Source of the DNA: JBQTKD01 sp052389435
GTDB lineage: Bacteria; Actinomycetota; Actinomycetes; Sporichthyales; Sporichthyaceae
Length of the DNA stretch: 64,000 nucleotides
Reading direction: 5' to 3'
NCBI GenBank assembly: GCA_052389435.1
Contig: JBQTIB010000065.1
Span: forward strand, 1 to 64,000
The position numbers were made by a program, and so were the translations under genes. Positions 50,522 through 58,435 of the stretch are shown here, piece by piece. Every line of letters starts with the position of its first letter. Within the stretch, counting starts at the first letter, position 1. Below the pieces are notes generated by a model that did no database searches, was not told the DNA's origin, and saw only the letters and a program-made list of their open reading frames with translations.

Positions 50522-51973
50522 ATGGGCTACGCACTCGGAATCGACCTGGGCACGCCGTTGGCGTCCGCCGCCGTGGTCTGCGAGGACGGCACGGTGGTGC
50601 CGCTGGTTCTCGGCGGGCCGGAGCAGCCGATCGACGCCGAGCGGTCGGTGGTTGCCGCCGCGATGGTCAACTGGATCGTCGCGACGGCCGTCGAACGCGA
50701 CGGCGGCAGGCCCCATCCGCTGGCGGTGTGCGTGCCGGACGACTGGAACGCCCGCGAGCGCCTGGTCCTGATTCAGGGCTTCGTCGCGCAGGGCAACGGG
50801 CACGCGCACCTCGTCGCCCAGGCCGACGCCATCGCCGCCTACCGCGCCGCCGGGGGCGACCCGTGCCCCGAGGTCGCCCTCGCCGCCGGTGCGGCGCTGG
50901 CCGCGGCGGGTGCGCCTCGGCCCGTTGCGGCACCGGCGCCTGCGCCGGCACCGGCGCCGAGGGCCGCGACGCCCCCGATGCCGGCGCCCGCGCCGCCGAG
51001 GACGCCCACACCCGTGTCGAAACCCGTACCGGACCCGGTCCGGGTCACTCTGCTGGACGTCACCGCCCCTGCCGCGGCACCGCGCGTACCGCCGCGGCCG
51101 GCGCTCGCGCAGCGGTACGCAGCGGATGCCGCCGCGGCCGCCGCCTGGGTGCGGGGCCGAACCAACGTTCGCGCCGTCGGGATCGCCACGGCGGCAGTCG
51201 TCGGCGTCGGAGCCGTGCTCGGCGCCGTCGGCTTCGCCGCCGGGAGCGACGGATCCGCCAATCCCACGGCGGCCACCGTGCCGCAGACCCCCGTCGAGGC
51301 CGCCGCGGTCGGCGAGGACCCGGCCGCGCCACTCGTCGATGCGCTGCTCGACCGCGAGCTCGAAGAGTTCGAGGAGCCGGCGGAGTTCGAGGCGCCGGTT
51401 GGCCCGGCCGCCGCGGAGCCCGTGGTTCAGGTGCGGCCGGAGTCCGCCGCGCTGACGAAGGCCCCCGCCGTGGTGATCGCACAACCCAAGGCCGTCGTGG
51501 GCAAGCACCGCAAGCAGGGCAGGCACCGCGGCACCGGGGCGACGGAGGACCGCGACGACCGCGACAACCGCGACCGCGACCGGGACAGAGACCGTGATCG
51601 GGACCGCGATCGGGACCGCGATCGGGACCGCGACCGGGACCGCGACCGGGACCGGGATCGGGACCGGGATCGGGACCGCGACCGCGATCGGGACCGCGAC
51701 ACCGTCCCGGGGCAGCCGTCGGCCCCGGCCCCGGCCCCGGAGCCGCAGCCGGAGCCCGCGCCTGCGCCCGCGCCGCAGCCCGACCCGGCCAGCCCGGATC
51801 CCCTGCCGGAGCCGCAGCCCGATCCGCAGCCCGACCCCGCCACTCCGGACCCCCAGCCGGACCCCCAGCCGGACCCCCAGCAGGAGCCGCAGCCCGTGGC
51901 GGAGTCCGTGCCCGACCCGGCCTCGCAACCCGACCCGGCCCCGCAGTCCGACCCGGCGGCGCCCACGGGCTGA
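50522..51973 (+). CDS. Truncated Hsp70/actin-like domain fused to membrane segment and Arg-Asp/Pro repeats
   Basis: 483 aa from ATG 50522, with GGGAG upstream. Residues 1-130 open with ALGIDLGTPLASAAVV, the phosphate-1 motif of DnaK-type ATPases, but the remaining ATPase motifs are not visible, so nucleotide hydrolysis is doubtful. A Pro/Ala-rich region to 190 is followed by one membrane segment near 221-242 and an acidic stretch. About two dozen consecutive Arg-Asp pairs come next (about 343-395), and the final 90 residues are Pro-Asp/Pro-Gln repeats. The RD and PD parts would lie outside the membrane if the head is cytoplasmic. No family recognised beyond the N-terminal motif. Confidence 0.72.
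   Translation: MGYALGIDLGTPLASAAVVCEDGTVVPLVLGGPEQPIDAERSVVAAAMVNWIVATAVERDGGRPHPLAVCVPDDWNARERLVLIQGFVAQGNGHAHLVAQADAIAAYRAAGGDPCPEVALAAGAALAAAGAPRPVAAPAPAPAPAPRAATPPMPAPAPPRTPTPVSKPVPDPVRVTLLDVTAPAAAPRVPPRPALAQRYAADAAAAAAWVRGRTNVRAVGIATAAVVGVGAVLGAVGFAAGSDGSANPTAATVPQTPVEAAAVGEDPAAPLVDALLDRELEEFEEPAEFEAPVGPAAAEPVVQVRPESAALTKAPAVVIAQPKAVVGKHRKQGRHRGTGATEDRDDRDNRDRDRDRDRDRDRDRDRDRDRDRDRDRDRDRDRDRDRDRDRDRDTVPGQPSAPAPAPEPQPEPAPAPAPQPDPASPDPLPEPQPDPQPDPATPDPQPDPQPDPQQEPQPVAESVPDPASQPDPAPQSDPAAPTG
51545..51705 (+). repeat. 6-bp tandem repeat coding Arg-Asp
   Basis: About 26 imperfect units of CGNGAY (mainly CGGGAC, CGCGAC, CGGGAT) within the gene 50522-51973. Such arrays can change copy number without shifting the frame. 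Confidence 0.85.
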
Positions 51974-51985
51974 CGCAGAACGCAC

Positions 51986-52040
51986 GTCGGGCGACGCGTT
52001 GGCCCTTCCGGCTTGCGGAAGCGGCCACGCGCCGCCCGAC
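51986..52040. terminator. Long bidirectional hairpin terminator
   Basis: GTCGGGCG (51986-51993) pairs with CGCCCGAC (52033-52040), continued by CGCG/CGCG, GGCC/GGCC and CTTCCG/CGGAAG steps. It separates converging genes. Confidence 0.75.
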
Positions 52041-52062
52041 GAGGCGAAGCGGTGGGAGCGGA

Positions 52063-52527
52063 CTAGCTCTCGGCGGCCTTCTTGACGTTGGCCAGGGTCG
52101 TCTCGATCGACGTCTTCACGAACGCCTTGCGGTCCGCGACGCCGGTGACGAGCTTGCCGACGGCGTCGGACTTCAGCGGACCGCTGCGGGTGTCGATCCA
52201 GGTCTCGGTGACCTTGCAGCCGGTGGCGGTGGGCTCGATGTCGTAGCGCCAGCGGGCGCCCGTCAGCGGGCCGAGCTTCACGGTGAACTGCAGCTTCGAC
52301 GGGGCCTGAGCCTCGTCGATGACGACGCCGGCGGCCCACTTCTTCTTGCCGTTCTTGTTTTTGCCGGCGAACTTGACGCCGGGCGCGGCCTCGGTGGCCC
52401 CGCCCTTCCACTTGCCGCCGCAGGCCTCCGGGCTCCACTCGCCCATGCGCGGCAGATCGCTGACCATTTTGTAGACCTTCTCGGCCGGGGCGGCGATTTC
52501 GATCGTCCCGGTGATGTTGTCCGACAT
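52063..52527 (-). CDS. SRPBCC family protein
   Basis: 154 aa from ATG 52527, with GGAGGTCAC upstream. The pattern GTIEIAAPAEKVYKMVSDLPRMGEWSPEA, then the KWKGG and WRYDIEPTATGCKVTETW strands, is the polyketide cyclase/dehydrase (START-like) group of the SRPBCC superfamily, with a hydrophobic cavity for a small ligand. It lies 47 bp downstream of the glutamate dehydrogenase and is probably in the same transcript. Confidence 0.9.
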   Translation of the reverse strand: MSDNITGTIEIAAPAEKVYKMVSDLPRMGEWSPEACGGKWKGGATEAAPGVKFAGKNKNGKKKWAAGVVIDEAQAPSKLQFTVKLGPLTGARWRYDIEPTATGCKVTETWIDTRSGPLKSDAVGKLVTGVADRKAFVKTSIETTLANVKKAAES

Positions 52528-52574
52528 GTGACCTCCAGTAAGTCCTGGGGCGATACTGCCGGCTTGACGGGGCG

Positions 52575-55500
52575 TCAGGCGCGCGGAGCGCTGAGCAATC
52601 CTCGGAAAGCTCGCATCGCCACCGAAACGGTGGCGAGGTCCTCGGTACCGCCGGAGAGCAGTTCGCCGAACATCCGCTCCGCCCGCTCCACCGATCCGGC
52701 GGCGGCCGTTCGCCACGCGGCGAGGCGAGTTTCGGCGTCGCCGGCTCCGGTGGCGAGAACATCCGCGGTCAGCGCGGCGTGCGCCGCGAAGAGGTCCTCG
52801 CGCAGGCTCGCACGCGCCATCGACTTCCAGCGGTCGTCGCGAGGCAGTGCGTTCACCTTCCCGAGAAGTTCGGCGATCCCGAGGCGATCGGCGAGCAGGA
52901 AGTACACCGCCGCGACCTCGGCCGGGGCGTAGCCGCCCGTCCGGGCCACCTCGACGACGTCCAACGCCGCGAACCCGACGTCCATCGCTGCGGCGCGATC
53001 GGCCAGCGCGTCCGGCACTCCGGCGGCGCGCAGGTCCGCGCTCGCCGCGGCCAGTGCGGCGGCGTCCGCGCCGGACACCAGGCCGGGCAGCAGGCCCAAC
53101 ACCTCCGCGACGGGGCCGGCGAAGATGGCGAGTTCGCCGTCGATGTCCAGCGGCGGACGGCGCTTCTGCAGCAGCCAACGCGTCGCCCGCTCGGCCAGGC
53201 GTCGCGCCCCGAGTCGCAACTGCACCTGCACGGCGGCGGGTACGAGATTGTCCAGATCCGCGACGGCCGTCCGGAAGCCGTCGAGTGCGAACACGTCGCG
53301 CGCGACCAGCCAGGCCCGGACGATGTCGACCCCGGTCGCCGCGGTCTCCTCGCGCACCCGGTGCACGAAGGTGATGCCGGCGGAGTTCACGACGTCGTTG
53401 ACCACCGCGGTGGTCAGGATCTCCCGGTGCAGCGGATGGGAGGCGATTCGATCGGCGAAGCGCTCGCGCAGCGCCGTCGGGAAATACCGCGTCAGATCGT
53501 CGACCAGAGCGGGAGATTCGGGCAGGTCTCCGGCGAGGAGTTCGCGGTCCAGTGCGATCTTCGTCCACGCCAGCAGCACGGCCAGTTCGGGTCCGGTCAG
53601 GCCGGTGCCCGCGGCGGCGCGCGCGTTCAGTTCGGCGTCGCTGGGCAGGAACTCGACCTCGCGGTCCAGCAGTCCCTCCGCGCCGAGGGCGGCGATCAGC
53701 CGTCGGTGCACGTGCAGCAGGGCCGGGGCCTGGTGCACCGCATTGCTCAGCGCGAGGTTCTGCGCGTAGTTGTCGCGCAGGACCAGGTCGGCGACCTCCT
53801 CGGTCATCGAGGCCAACAGTGCGGTCCGCTCGCCGGCGTCGAGGGCACCGGCGGCGACGGCCCCGTCGAGCAGGATCTTGATGTTCACCTCGTGGTCGGA
53901 GGTGTCCACGCCGGCGGAGTTGTCGATGGCGTCGGTGTTGATCCGCCCGCCCGCGCGGGCGTACTCGATCCGGCCGCGTTGGGTGGCGCCGAGGTTGCCG
54001 CCCTCGCCGACGCACGCGGCCCGCAGCGCGCCGCCGTCGACGCGGATCGCATCGTTGGCCTTGTCTCCGCATTCGGCGTTGGTTTCCACCGACGCCTTCA
54101 CGTAGGTGCCGATGCCGCCGTTCCACAGGAGGTCGACCGGGGCGAGCAGGATCGCCTTCATCAGCTCGGCCGGCGTCAGGGCGACGGTGCCCGCGGGCAG
54201 GTCGAGGGCGGCGCGGACCTGCTCGCTCACCGGGATCGACTTGGCCGAGCGCGGGTAGACCCCGCCGCCCGTCGAGATCAGTGCCGCGTCGTAGTCCGCC
54301 CAGGAGGAGCGCGGCAGCGCGAACAGTCGTTGCCGTTCCGCGTAGGAGACCGCCGCGTCCGGGGCGGGGTCGAGAAAGACGTGCCGGTGGTCGAAGGCCG
54401 CGACGAGGCGGATGTGGCGGGAGAGCAGCATGCCGTTGCCGAACACGTCGCCGGACATGTCGCCGACGCCGACGCAGGTGAAGTCCCGGGCCTGGCAGTC
54501 GATCCCGCGCTCGCGGAAGTGCCGCTTCACCGACTCCCACGCGCCGCGTGCGGTGATGCCCATGGCCTTGTGGTCGTACCCGACGGAGCCGCCGGAGGCG
54601 AAGGCGTCGCCGAGCCAGAAGCCGCGTTCGAGGCTGATCGCATTGGCGGTGTCGGAGAAGCGCGCGGTGCCCTTGTCGGCGGCGACGACGAGGTAGGCGT
54701 CTTCGCCGTCGTGGCGCACGACGTTCGCCGCCGGAACGATCTGACGGTCCTTCAGGTTGTCGGTGACGTCGAGCAGGGCGTTGATGAACGCCTTGTAGCA
54801 GGCCACGCCCTCCGCCGCGTAGGCCTCGCGGTCGGCGTCGGCGGAACCCGTCGGTGCGGGCGGTCGCTTGACGACGAACCCGCCCTTGGCGCCCACCGGC
54901 ACGATGACGGCGTTCTTCACCATCTGCGCCTTGACCAGGCCCAGGATTTCGGTGCGGAAGTCCTCGCGCCGGTCCGACCAGCGCAGCCCGCCGCGAGCCA
55001 CCGGACCGAAGCGCAGGTGTACGCCCTCGACGGCCGGCGAGTACACCCAGATCTCGAACGCCGGACGGGGAGCGGGCAGGTCGGGAATCTGGCGCGGGTC
55101 CAGCTTGAAGGCCAACGCGCCCCGACCCGGCACCCAGTGGTTGGTTCGCAGCGTCGCGCGGATCAGCACGAGGAGCGAGCGCAGGATGCGATCGGCGTCG
55201 AGACTGGCGACCTGCTCGAGTGCGGCCAGGATGTCGGAGTCCAGGGCTTCGACGACCTCGCGGCGTTCGGCGGCGTCGGGCGCGCCGAGGGCCGGGTCGA
55301 AGCGGGCCTCGAACAGTCGCACCAGCATGCGCGCGATCGCCGCGTCCGCGGTGAGCACCGTCTCGATGTACTCCTGGCCGAAGGCGGTCCCGGCCTGGCG
55401 CAGGTACTTCACGTACGCCCGCAGCACGCCGATCTGATGCCAGCTCAGGCCCGCGTGCAGGACGAGGCGGTGCAGGCCGTCGGACTCCGTGGCGCCGTTG

Positions 55501-57383
55501 CGCGCGGCGAGGAAGGCCTCCTCGAAAGCCTCCCGCACCGGCGCGACGGCGCCGGTGCCGGCGTCCGTGCGCAGGCCGAAGTCGTAGATCCACGTCTGCG
55601 TGGAACCGTCGAGGTCGATGCGGTAGGGCTGCTCGTCGGTGACCTCGACCCCGAGGTGCTGCAGGACGGGGAGGACTTCGGACAGCGAGATCGGCCCGCC
55701 GCGTCGGTAGACGGTGAACCGCGGCGCCTCGACCGGGGCGCCCTTGGGGGCGTAGAGCCGCACGGACGTGCCGACGTCGAGGGGCAGTTTCTCCAGCCGG
55801 GTCAGGTCGTCGACGGCCGCGCGGGCCGAGTTCACCTCGCGATAGCCGGCCGGGAACGCATCGGCGTAACGGGCCGTCAGTTCCGCTGCCACACGGGCGT
55901 CGTGGCGCTCGTCGAGGGCTTCGGCGAGGTCTTCGCGCCAGGTCCGCGTGGCCTCGACCAGGCGGGCCTCGATGGCGGCGGCGTCGATCGGGCGCCGCTG
56001 GTCCGCGGGCAGTTCGGGGTCCACGCGCACCGTGAAGTGCAGGCGGGCCAGCACCGATTCGGTGACCCGCGAGGTGTGGTCGACCGAGACTCCGGCCAGT
56101 TCCTCGAGCAGAAGCTGTTCGATGCGCAGGCGGGTCTCGGTGTTGTACCGGTCTCGGGGCAGGTACACCAACGCCGAGTAGAAGCGGCCGTACTCGTCCG
56201 GGCGCAGGAACAGGCGCAGTCGGCGGCGTTCCTTCAGGTGCAGCACCGCGAGCAGGATCTCGGCGAGCTCGGGAACCTCGGTGCCCCAGAGTTCGTCGCG
56301 AGGATAGGTTTCGACGGCTTCGAGCAGGTCGCGGCCGGAGTAGCTGTTGGGGTGAAAGCCGGTCAGGGCGTAGAGCTCGTCGACCTTGCGGCGCAGGATC
56401 GGGATGCGCAGCACGCTGTCGGCGTACGCGGCCCGGCTGAACAGGCCGAGGAAGCGCCGCTCGCCGACGACCCGGCCCTGGGCGTCGAAGCGCTTCACCC
56501 CGACGAAGTCGAGGTAGCCGGCGCGATGCACCGTGGAGCGGGACATGGACTTGTTCACGATGACCGGCCGCGGATCGGCCCACACTCGGGCGCGCATCCC
56601 CGCCGGCAGTGCGTCGAAGGAGAAGGACATCGGTGCGTCGCCGCGCAGGATGCCGAGGCCGCTGCCGGGCACGCCGCGCAACTCCTCGCCGCGTTCGCCC
56701 GCCACGAGTTCGTACTCGCGGTAGCCGAGGAAGGTGAAGTGGTTGTCCGCGATCCAGGACAGCAGGTCTGCGCCCTCGGCGAGCACCGCATTCGCGGCGG
56801 GAGCGTCGGTGCGAAGGTCGCCGAGGAGTTCTTCGGCCGCGCGCAGCGCCGCCTCGCCCATCTTCTGCCAGTCCTCGACGGCGTCTCGCACGTCGCCGAG
56901 CACCCGCCGCAGATCGGAGCAGATGCCCTCGGCCTCGGCGTCGACGAGGCGTTCGACCTCGACGTGGATCCACGACTCCGCGGTGTCCTCGGCAGTCGGG
57001 ACGTCGTGGCAGGGCCCGAGCAGACGCCCGGCGACGTCGCGGCGCACGCGTGGCTGAGGGTGGACGACGAGGTCGATGGCCCGGTCGGTACGGGTGAGTT
57101 CGGCGGTCACCGAGTCCACGAGAAACGGCATGTCGTCGGTGACGACCTCGACCACCGTCCGGCCCTGCGCGGACCAGCCGTGGCTGTCCGCGAGCGGGGT
57201 GAACACGCGCACCCGCGCGGTGCCCTGCGGTCTGTTCCCGGCGAGCTCGAGGTGCGAGCGCACGGCGCCGTCGAGGTCCTCGGGTTTGCGATCGGCCAGT
57301 TCTTCGCGGGGGACGTTCTTCCAGTACGCCTCGCGCAGGCGGGCGAACTCCTCGGTACTCACGTCGTCGGTCGGCGCAGTCAT
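52575..57383 (-). CDS. gdh: NAD-specific glutamate dehydrogenase, large (180-kDa) type
   Basis: 1602 aa from ATG 57383. It oxidises glutamate to 2-oxoglutarate and ammonia with NAD. The N-terminal 700 residues hold the ACT-like regulatory region (PFLVDSVTAELTRTDRAIDLVVHP). The catalytic domain follows with RFGPVARGGLRWSDRREDF, then KAQMVKNAVIVPVGAKGGF near 790-820, the NAD fold (GVGDMSGDVFGNGMLLS) near 970 and NGGIGTYVKAS. Homologues are the Streptomyces and mycobacterial L-GDH, regulated by GarA or amino acids. It starts 2 bp after the kynA stop. Confidence 0.96.
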   Translation of the reverse strand: MTAPTDDVSTEEFARLREAYWKNVPREELADRKPEDLDGAVRSHLELAGNRPQGTARVRVFTPLADSHGWSAQGRTVVEVVTDDMPFLVDSVTAELTRTDRAIDLVVHPQPRVRRDVAGRLLGPCHDVPTAEDTAESWIHVEVERLVDAEAEGICSDLRRVLGDVRDAVEDWQKMGEAALRAAEELLGDLRTDAPAANAVLAEGADLLSWIADNHFTFLGYREYELVAGERGEELRGVPGSGLGILRGDAPMSFSFDALPAGMRARVWADPRPVIVNKSMSRSTVHRAGYLDFVGVKRFDAQGRVVGERRFLGLFSRAAYADSVLRIPILRRKVDELYALTGFHPNSYSGRDLLEAVETYPRDELWGTEVPELAEILLAVLHLKERRRLRLFLRPDEYGRFYSALVYLPRDRYNTETRLRIEQLLLEELAGVSVDHTSRVTESVLARLHFTVRVDPELPADQRRPIDAAAIEARLVEATRTWREDLAEALDERHDARVAAELTARYADAFPAGYREVNSARAAVDDLTRLEKLPLDVGTSVRLYAPKGAPVEAPRFTVYRRGGPISLSEVLPVLQHLGVEVTDEQPYRIDLDGSTQTWIYDFGLRTDAGTGAVAPVREAFEEAFLAARNGATESDGLHRLVLHAGLSWHQIGVLRAYVKYLRQAGTAFGQEYIETVLTADAAIARMLVRLFEARFDPALGAPDAAERREVVEALDSDILAALEQVASLDADRILRSLLVLIRATLRTNHWVPGRGALAFKLDPRQIPDLPAPRPAFEIWVYSPAVEGVHLRFGPVARGGLRWSDRREDFRTEILGLVKAQMVKNAVIVPVGAKGGFVVKRPPAPTGSADADREAYAAEGVACYKAFINALLDVTDNLKDRQIVPAANVVRHDGEDAYLVVAADKGTARFSDTANAISLERGFWLGDAFASGGSVGYDHKAMGITARGAWESVKRHFRERGIDCQARDFTCVGVGDMSGDVFGNGMLLSRHIRLVAAFDHRHVFLDPAPDAAVSYAERQRLFALPRSSWADYDAALISTGGGVYPRSAKSIPVSEQVRAALDLPAGTVALTPAELMKAILLAPVDLLWNGGIGTYVKASVETNAECGDKANDAIRVDGGALRAACVGEGGNLGATQRGRIEYARAGGRINTDAIDNSAGVDTSDHEVNIKILLDGAVAAGALDAGERTALLASMTEEVADLVLRDNYAQNLALSNAVHQAPALLHVHRRLIAALGAEGLLDREVEFLPSDAELNARAAAGTGLTGPELAVLLAWTKIALDRELLAGDLPESPALVDDLTRYFPTALRERFADRIASHPLHREILTTAVVNDVVNSAGITFVHRVREETAATGVDIVRAWLVARDVFALDGFRTAVADLDNLVPAAVQVQLRLGARRLAERATRWLLQKRRPPLDIDGELAIFAGPVAEVLGLLPGLVSGADAAALAAASADLRAAGVPDALADRAAAMDVGFAALDVVEVARTGGYAPAEVAAVYFLLADRLGIAELLGKVNALPRDDRWKSMARASLREDLFAAHAALTADVLATGAGDAETRLAAWRTAAAGSVERAERMFGELLSGGTEDLATVSVAMRAFRGLLSAPRA

Positions 57384-57385
57384 GC

Positions 57386-58177
57386 CTACAGCTCGTCTCG
57401 CAGCGTCCATAGGTGGGGGAAGTACCGCAACGGCAGTCTTCCACGCAGGTACGGGCCGCCCGAGGAGCCGCCGGTGCCCGAGCGGGTGCCGATCTGCCGC
57501 TCGACCATGACCACGTGCCGGGAGCGCCACATCCAGGCGTTCGCGTCGTGGGCCAGCAGCGCCTCGGCCAGTTCCCACTCGGCGCCGTACCCGTCGCGAT
57601 CGCGGGCCACCGTCAGCAGCGAGGACGTCAGGTCCGCATCGCCGGTCGGCAGACCGCGCGTCGCGAGCACGTACAGGTAGCCGTCCCACAGACTCGGCTC
57701 GGTCAGGCGACGCTCGAGCCGGGCCCGCTCTGCGGCGGTGAGCCCCACGAAGCGGTCGAGGTAGTCCGGGTCCTTGGCGCCGGAGAGGAACTCGATCTCG
57801 CGGAACTGGACCGACTGAAAACCGCTGGCGGGCGCGAGGCGGGCGCGGAAGAGCAGAAAGTCCTGCGGGGTCATCGTTTCGAGCACGGCGACCTGCTCGA
57901 TCAGCACGCGCTCGATCGCGTCGACCCGGCCGAGCAGATGACGCGCGAGCCAGAGCCTGCCGTCGAACATCGCCGCGCGGACGGCTTCGAGCTCGTGCAG
58001 CAGTTGCTGGAACCAGAGCTCGTAGACCTGGTGGACGGTGATGAACAGGAGCTCGTCGTGGGCCGGCGGATCGGCCAGGGGCCGTTGCGCGGACAGCAGG
58101 GTCGGGATCTGCAGATACGACCCGTAGGTGAGCCGCGCTCCCTCTTCGCCGAAGGAACGGGGCGTGGCCTCGCTCAC
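57386..58177 (-). CDS. kynA: Tryptophan 2,3-dioxygenase
   Basis: 263 aa from ATG 58177. Haem enzyme opening the indole ring of tryptophan to N-formylkynurenine, the first step of the kynurenine pathway. Diagnostic blocks are LTYGSYLQIPTLL, FITVHQVYELWFQQLLHE near 45-62, TPQDFLLFRARLAPASGFQS near 100-120 (substrate-binding Arg and Ser), and WMWRSRHVVMVERQIG with the haem-ligand His near 220-235, followed by TGGSSGGPYL. Length fits bacterial TDO. Kynureninase and formamidase genes are not present. Confidence 0.95.
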   Translation of the reverse strand: MSEATPRSFGEEGARLTYGSYLQIPTLLSAQRPLADPPAHDELLFITVHQVYELWFQQLLHELEAVRAAMFDGRLWLARHLLGRVDAIERVLIEQVAVLETMTPQDFLLFRARLAPASGFQSVQFREIEFLSGAKDPDYLDRFVGLTAAERARLERRLTEPSLWDGYLYVLATRGLPTGDADLTSSLLTVARDRDGYGAEWELAEALLAHDANAWMWRSRHVVMVERQIGTRSGTGGSSGGPYLRGRLPLRYFPHLWTLRDEL

Positions 58178-58435
58178 GGCATCACCCTAGCGACCGGTCG
58201 AGGCGGGAGGGTGTGCGGCCGAAGGCGAAGCATTCGTTTGCGTAGCCGTCCGACTGCGGATCGCAACAACGGGTCGTTCTCGACGCTCAGCCGCAGGAAC
58301 AGGCGGGCCCTGGCCGCCGCATTTGATCAAGCGGCGTTGGGACGTTCGTCCCGATTTTCACCCTACGTATGGCATTGAGCCGAAATTTTCCGGCACACTC
58401 ACCCGGATGCCTAGCAACCTTTCAGGAGCCTCTCA

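Noticed and set aside
51545..51705. CRISPR-like or non-coding satellite array
   Set aside because: The 6-bp repeat keeps the reading frame, has no spacers and codes for Arg-Asp pairs inside a normal gene.
52779..57680. A 1633-codon open frame antisense to the glutamate dehydrogenase
   Set aside because: It mirrors the real gene; long antisense frames arise from GC-biased third positions, and its translation has no recognisable domain, ribosome site or sensible composition.
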